Assembly (NCBI GenBank): GCA_033002965.1
Contig: JAURVB010013114.1
Coordinates: 62,001 to 126,000, forward strand
Source: Piper betle
Taxonomy: Eukaryota; Streptophyta; Magnoliopsida; Piperales; Piperaceae
Direction of reading: 5' to 3'
Length of the DNA: 64,000 nucleotides
Positions 57,907 to 64,000 of this stretch are shown one piece after another (position 1 is the stretch's first letter; every line of letters starts with the position of its first letter). The notes beneath the pieces are model-generated. The model worked only from the letters and a program-made list of their open reading frames with translations, was not told where the DNA came from and made no database searches. Made by a program: the position numbers and the translations under genes.

Positions 57907-59550
57907 TACCAAAGACGGTTATCATCTAGTTTTCCTTTGTAATTTTTGAATTTTGGTTTTTGATTCTATAAGATGTCAAGTACGGGTGTCCGCCATTCGA
58001 GGCTTGGTAGTGGTCAGTTTACAGCATATCAAGCAATAAGACTTACTATTCTTTGTCACTAGAGTCAAGCTCCAGCAACCAAACTTGTGTGATATATTTT
58101 TTTCTATTTTTTGACATATATAATACTGTAGAAATAATGCAAAATCACCACGCATTCTACACATACAGCTTTGTTTGTCTTCTATAAATGTGATCACAGT
58201 ATATACATTTTAGTTGAATTATATATGTAGCGAATTCCTTTTAACACATCATTCATATCAACAACTGAGTCGAGTAACTAGTTGAGTCCTAGATGCTTAT
58301 AAGGTTATGATCTTTCTAATGCCATAGGTGTCAAAATGCAAAAACCAGTGCTTCGGATCTAGCTTGTCTTAGTTAATAATGACAAGGGAAAGGAAACTAT
58401 GCCAATATTAATATATTGAGGTGTTCTGGGTGATGCTTCTTAAATCTTAATGTAAGACCAAGCTCTTTCAAATTTTGCAATTTAGTAATTGATGTGGTAA
58501 AGCTTGCTTCCGTTATATGCTATCTTATATCTTACAGCAAATAAGTAAAGGGAAAAAAGAAAAAAATAATGCAATACAGTAAATAATAATAAACCATCTT
58601 ACCCCAAAATCTTTACCCACCGTTAAACCCCTCCTTGCTTCTTGATGAACCCCCAAAGAAAAACACCTCCGTTTCTTGGGATCAAAACGTATGAATACTG
58701 ATCCAAAAGGACAAATGAATACGAGCATGTTTATTTTCAGAGGCTTGCGCATCTTTGAGGTTTACCAATTCTCCACCATCAGTTTAGAAAAAAAAAACAT
58801 TAAGACATCTCACCAGGTAACTAGCCGAGACCCCTGCACACTGTGTGTGTCTATGCTTGAAAATTATTTTTATTTTTTAAATATATTTATATTATCTTTA
58901 TGTTAATAATAGTTATTTTATTGTATATAAAGCCAATATTTTTAAAAGTTTATGACTCGATAAAAAAATAGGCAAATAATTGAACAACAATATTACTTTT
59001 ATAAAAGTACTAGGTAAGATGTCTCATCATGCGCAACTTGTATTAGATATGAATTTTAATTTTATACGTAAATTCTCATTCAATAATAATTTAATATTTT
59101 AAATATTAATTATAATTAAATAAGAAGATAAACTATAATAATTTAATTTCTTTTATTACATTTTTTTTCAAGACAAGTGATTAAATCTTATTAGTAAGAA
59201 GTCAAAATCTAGCGTTAGTTGAGTTCGAATCGGTAACCCTTTGCTGTAAGAAGTATTAATATTATTATTATTTATTTTATTTCAATTTTTTACTTTTAAT
59301 CATAAGTTAATATTAAGTTCTCTTTATATTAATAATGATAATAATAAATTATTCTAGTGGGCAAGACCGCCCATGAAAGCTAAATTCATCGTGGGCTCAA
59401 AACAACAGACATGGGCCAATCTACTATTATTATCAAAAGCCCATGAGTTCCTCAACGTCCCTATCATCAAAGGCGGGGCACCGGACGCTGGCGAGTGAGA
59501 ACAGGTTCCCTCTCTTCCTCGACAGGGAGAAGGAGAGGAGGGGAGCGAAG
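57907..59550. other. Intergenic between JAZ and TDX
   Basis: Starts with the JAZ 3' UTR. The rest is AT-rich. Near 59222 a GTTCGAATC string resembles a tRNA B box but has no partner A box. The last 200 bases should hold the TDX promoter; GGGCC-type motifs occur near 59380. Confidence 0.5.
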
Positions 59551-62500
59551 ATGGAGGCCGGTAAGATCGAGGAGTTGAGGGCATTCGTTAATGTATGCAA
59601 CTCCAGCCCTTCCATCTTCGACGACCCTTCTTTCGCCCTCTTCCAAGACTTTGTCCAAAGCTTCTTCGCCCTCTCTCTCTCCTTCTGTGTATATAATATG
59701 TGTATGTTTGTAGGTGCATGTATGAATGTTAGTTTATTCATTCGTTTCTCACCTGCTTTTACTGTTGCTTTTGTTATGGCTGTTTGTTTTGTTCCACGCA
59801 CTTTAATTGATTTTTGATGTTTGGATTTCCTTTTCAGGTTTGGTGGCCGGGTGCCCAGGAAGCCGGAGATGGTTTGTTTTCATGTTTACTACTTCTTTGT
59901 TTTGTGTTAACGCTTGCTACAGGATGTTACTGTTCAGTCTGACGTATAAGAACACGGATAAATAACTGTATTGAATTTATGTATATGTCATGCTTCTGGA
60001 AGCTTGTCCACCGTGGTTCGACTGCAATATTAGGAGGTGGAGTTTGAAATTATGGATTTGTGACATGTTTTATTTTAACAATTGTTCTAGACGATTGTGA
60101 ATTTTTTAAGCCTTCGGTTCGTTGAGAACTTTTTCCCGTTCGCTTTGTTACACCACATCCGATCTTGAGGCATTGCATCTTCATGATCTATCAAAAACTT
60201 GTTATTCGTTTTATTTCTTAAGTTCAAAACATCATTCCCTCGTGCAATAGTTTTTCTTAAATATGTTATTCAGACCTTGTTACTTCGTCTGTGTCTTTGT
60301 TACGTAGTTTTTTGCATTGTTTTCCTCTCATAATTGTCGAGAATAGTCCCGCATCAAAAATGGATTTGAGTTGTCATCTTGATAAATGCTAAGAGGTGAG
60401 CTCCCTTAGTGGCTAGCTATCCAAGTCATTTTTGATAAGGCCCAAATCTTCTCAATAATGACGTGCTCGAAACTCTCTTCTCTGTTGGTCCTTTATCAAA
60501 ATATAAATGGTAAATTACAGGCTGCAGGCATGTCGCATGGTAGTGATGGCGGTGCAGAAGATTCTGATGCTGATGATGAATTAGTTGAGTCTGATATTGA
60601 ATTGGACAGTCCTGAGGTGGAGCCAGATAACGATCTTTCTCAAAAGGTTGATTTCTATGTTACAATCCAAGATTATCTTTCTGCAATTGGTTGAACTGAA
60701 TTATGTGCATTGAATGATATTAACAGGTGTGATGTTGTTCCATTTCTGCTCTCAGACGGGTGATATTTCTATCGAGACTTCCGAAGAACAGCTAGAAGCT
60801 GCACAAGTTTCCAAAGGAAAAGCTATGGAGGCTGTTTCTGAAGGTTGAATTCTGTTTATGCAACGTCTACTAATCTCTTCTGTATTCTTAGATTTAGGGC
60901 TAATAAGCTTTGACCATGATTTGAATGCCTCAAGTAAGCTGGAAGAAGCTACTGACCATCTCACAGATCCCTCATTCTGCAATACTTTATGCAAGCAGAG
61001 GTAAATGCCATTATAATATTTTGGGTTGGCTCTAAGGTTATGTACCCTGCTAGTGCCGAGTGCCAAAAAATTTTTTGGTCATGTGGTGCAAGGTTGCAAT
61101 GCTAACTAATAGACTCCTAGGAAAACTGTAAATGACAAAAAAATTTGATAAACTGGATTTTAATCAATACTATTCTTCCAATAATAACCAAAAAACCTAT
61201 TACAATGTTTGGAGAAGGCAATATTTATAGGCAAAAACTTTGATAGTCCTAATTTGACCGATACTAGGAATAGGCCAAACAATAATTCCGAAAATGCAAT
61301 AAAATTTCCAATTAAATCAAACTCCTAATATAAGTTAAAATAAAACTTACTCTAGTAGGAAAAGAACTAAGACTCCAACTAAATTAGGAAACCAACTAAT
61401 AACGAGTCAAACTTATTAAAGACTCAAGCAAATAAACTAATATAAGAAACTTTCTAATGTTGCATGCCATCATCATGTTATTGTTTATTTTATACTCTCA
61501 TAAATGATCTGTTTTTTTGTCTTCATTCAGCGTCCATCTTTGTTAAGTTGAAGAAACCAAATGCTGCAGTTAGAGACGCAAATTCTACCTTGCAGCTGTC
61601 TGGTTGCTTAGCTTTTGCTAACACTTTTTATGATGAATGTGCTTCAAACGGATCCACTGGTATGAAAAAGTTTGAAAATTTTTCAGTCGTTAACTAATTG
61701 ATCTATTTGTTATAGATAAATCCTGACTCAGCAAAAGGATATAAGTCTCGTGGAATGGCTAAAGCCCTCCTTGGCCAATGGGAGCATGCTGCAAAAGACT
61801 TACATTTGGCTTCTAAATTGGATTTTGATGAAGAAATAGATGCAGTTCTCAAAAAGGTCACTTCAGTGCTTCTTAAAGTGATCTTGGTTGTCTATAAGAA
61901 ATCTTATTTGAGTAAAAATTTCAAAGATATTTATCTTGACAAAACTGCAGGTTGAACCAAATGCTCGAAAAATTGAAGATCATAAAAGAAAATATGGACG
62001 ATTGCGCAAAGAAAAAGAGCAGAAGAATGTCAGTTGTGATAGACAGCATTCTGCAGCTAAAACTCAAGTAATACTTCGGATTCTACTCCATTGCTATAGA
62101 AGAATATATTTTGTTGAATTAATCTGCTATGTGTTTCATATATGTTATAGAAGAAAATTTCTAACTATTATCTTGGTTGAATTGATTTTGCTAATTGCTT
62201 ATTTCTTAATTGATACCATGTAGTAATATGTTTATGTTCATTTTCTTCTGCTTCCTGGTAAGAATATCTGAGCCCCTATTCTCTTTTTCTAACAGAGTTC
62301 TAAATCACAACAATCTGAAGCCACAGCATCCTTACAAGAAGGTAAATGAGTTTATGTTTTGTATTTATCTGGTTTATGTCCAGGATTACTGTTCAGGTGC
62401 AACAATAAAATTATAGAGCAGATGTTGTCATGAATTGCAATCCTGGTATACTCAACTATAAACATAAAATTCCATAGACGTGATCTCTTTTTTTCCACCT

Positions 62501-63707
62501 GCAATGCTTTCTTTATAGATGCTGTTGGGATCATCATAGCAGATATTTTTTTAGTTTAAATCACATGACTATTTGATAAAATTTGAGGTTTTATGCTGTT
62601 AATGGGTGGTTTTTCTGTTTTTGTTCCATGCAAACATGTGGGGTAAGATGGGAAAGCATATTTTGTAGTTTCATGATAGACAATCTGCAAGCATCATAAT
62701 TTACCTTATCTATTGCAGTTTAGTTATTTCGTGGAGATTGATGAAATTGATGCACCGTGAGCTTGTTCATTATTTTGTGTTCATGTTTGGATATTTCCTC
62801 TTTGTTTAGTAGTACTTTATGTCCATTTCAGGTCTTTGTTTAATATGGCTGCCTCCTGAAACTCTTGCCAAATTAACCTAAATAACAATCCTAGAATTTC
62901 TTCTCAATTCTCAGTCCTTTGCAGTCATTAGTAAATTTGGGCATTCTTCCTCCATCTACCGTAAAATAAGTTATTATGTATCATTTGGTAGTAACAAGCA
63001 AAAGGAAGAGTTTGTTTCTTATATTGTTGTGTGTTATATGTTGAAATTTAACTGTGTAGGAGCCTGCGTTCCATATGACTTTCTGGAAATCTGGTCACTT
63101 GGATTTTTCCTTCATTGGGTGGCAGTTTGAAGTTTTTCTTACAAGGTTCCTTAATACCATGCTCAGCTGATATATAAATATCAGCTCAAAGTGAATCTAG
63201 CCATCCATTCAAGTCACATGGCGATATTTTAAACATGACAGATTGCCCTTACTAGTAAACCATCTTTGCTAACTTGATCTGACATAGGAGTATCAGCACA
63301 AGCATAGACTTGTTTTTAGTCTTCAAATACTTCTAGCTAGATTATAAGTTCTAAGCTGTAGATTTTGTCCCCTTACAGGAAATGTTGCCAGCATTCACTC
63401 TGCGAGCGAGTTGGAAGGCAAGATTAAGGCTGCATCAAGTTTGTCAAGGACGGTTATTCTGTACTTCACTGCTGTATGGTGTGGACCCTGTTGTTTTATG
63501 TCCCCTCTCTATACAAGCTTAGCTTCAAAGTACCCAAAGGTTGTTTTCTTGAAAGTTGATATAGCCGAGTCAAGGGATGGTGCTGCTAACTGGAATATCA
63601 GCAGCGTGCCGACCTTTTTCTTCCTAAAGAATGGAAAGGAGGTTGACCCAGTTGTTGGAGCTGATAAAGACGGTCTTGAGAGGAATGTTATGCACCATGC
63701 ACAATGA
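59551..63707 (+). CDS. TDX: TPR repeat-containing thioredoxin TDX (HIP-type), with damaged TPR exons
   Basis: TDX combines an Hsp70-interacting N-terminus, TPR repeats and a thioredoxin domain. Exons by family similarity: 59551-59660 ([13 protein letters not shown]), 59838-59871 ([11 protein letters not shown]), 60521-60646 (acidic, [17 protein letters not shown]), 60756-60843 ([10 protein letters not shown]), about 60934-61000 ([18 protein letters not shown]), 61531-61595 ([11 protein letters not shown]), 61716-61856 ([20 protein letters not shown]), 61951-62067 ([20 protein letters not shown]), 62296-62341, 63379-63707. The last exon carries the thioredoxin fold with the active site WCGPC (63477-63491) and the VPTF cis-proline, intact. 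Problems: exon ends at 59660 and 61595 are followed by CT, not GT; the exon near 60934 seems to lack the acceptor G and about 14 bases between HLT and SAIL, breaking the frame. Start chosen at 59551, not the upstream ATG at 59443, on family similarity. Confidence 0.85.
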
Positions 63708-64000
63708 CTAACTGCTTTGTTGTCTCTCTTTTGGAACTGCGTTTTTGCCTCATAAGTTATATCCGCCGATCTGTACAACCAAACACAATATAAGGCGTTG
63801 CCTTGTTTGTATAATCTATGTACTTTGCTTGACTCTGTTTTATGGAAGTGTGTATTATTCGTCCGGAAAGGCGTTATCATATGGTTATAACTCGTTTCTG
63901 GTTGAGAACACACTTCACATCTTGAATAGCCTGCTTGCAAAGTTTTCCTGAGTGATTTGTGAAACAGTATGTATGCTGATATCTTACCAAAACTTTGCAA
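63708..64000 (+). other. Probable 3' UTR of TDX and flank
   Basis: Follows the TDX stop codon directly and contains no further gene on either strand that I can support. Confidence 0.5.

Noticed and set aside
59215..59240. tRNA-like GTTCGAATC string
   Set aside because: No A box, acceptor stem or anticodon arm around it; not a tRNA gene.
63509..64000. 163-codon minus-strand frame at the window end
   Set aside because: Antisense to the TDX thioredoxin exon and its 3' UTR.

Overview
The window is nuclear DNA from a flowering plant. Six plant genes are recognisable: WOX1, RH21, a MYB20/43-type R2R3-MYB, PUX2, a JAZ3-type TIFY protein and the thioredoxin TDX. They have spliceosomal introns and sit in AT-rich intergenic DNA full of LTR retrotransposons, miniature elements and (TA)n tracts. 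A full WOX1, as far as I recall, argues against a grass; I cannot fix the species.

Left part (1-14.4 kb): a four-exon WOX1 homeobox gene (+), about 7.5 kb without a recognisable gene, then the single-exon DEAD-box helicase RH21/Prp28 (-), followed by a small inverted-terminal-repeat element. Middle (14.4-40.9 kb): two head-to-tail 2.7-2.9 kb LTR-like repeats; two related non-autonomous LTR retrotransposons on the minus strand (A, 22265-27454; B, 33713-38561); between them a tandem miniature LTR element (TRIM); and right of B a long inverted repeat and a minisatellite. Each of A and B has LTRs, a primer binding site, a polypurine tract and one long gag ORF, but no protease, reverse transcriptase, RNase H or integrase.

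The most interesting signal is in that gag ORF. Downstream of the Gag core and a variant zinc knuckle it carries what reads as a PB1 domain, the head-to-tail oligomerisation fold of plant Raf-like kinases, ARFs and NBR1. It is intact in both copies. This looks like a host interaction domain captured by a gag-only retroelement. B is also a mosaic: its two LTRs are of different types and the N-terminal third of its gag differs from A, while most of the rest is nearly identical.

Right part (40.9-64 kb): an R2R3-MYB of the MYB20/43/85 group (-) with one GC-AG intron, then three + strand genes (PUX2, JAZ3-type, TDX) that all carry small lesions relative to their families: single-base frameshifts, a lost stretch inside a TPR, non-GT exon ends and a truncated UBX domain. 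WOX1, RH21 and MYB read cleanly. Either this side is a decaying duplicate segment or the assembly has uncorrected indels there. The six genes do not form a pathway; they are ordinary neighbours. All comparisons to named families are from memory of those proteins, not from a search.
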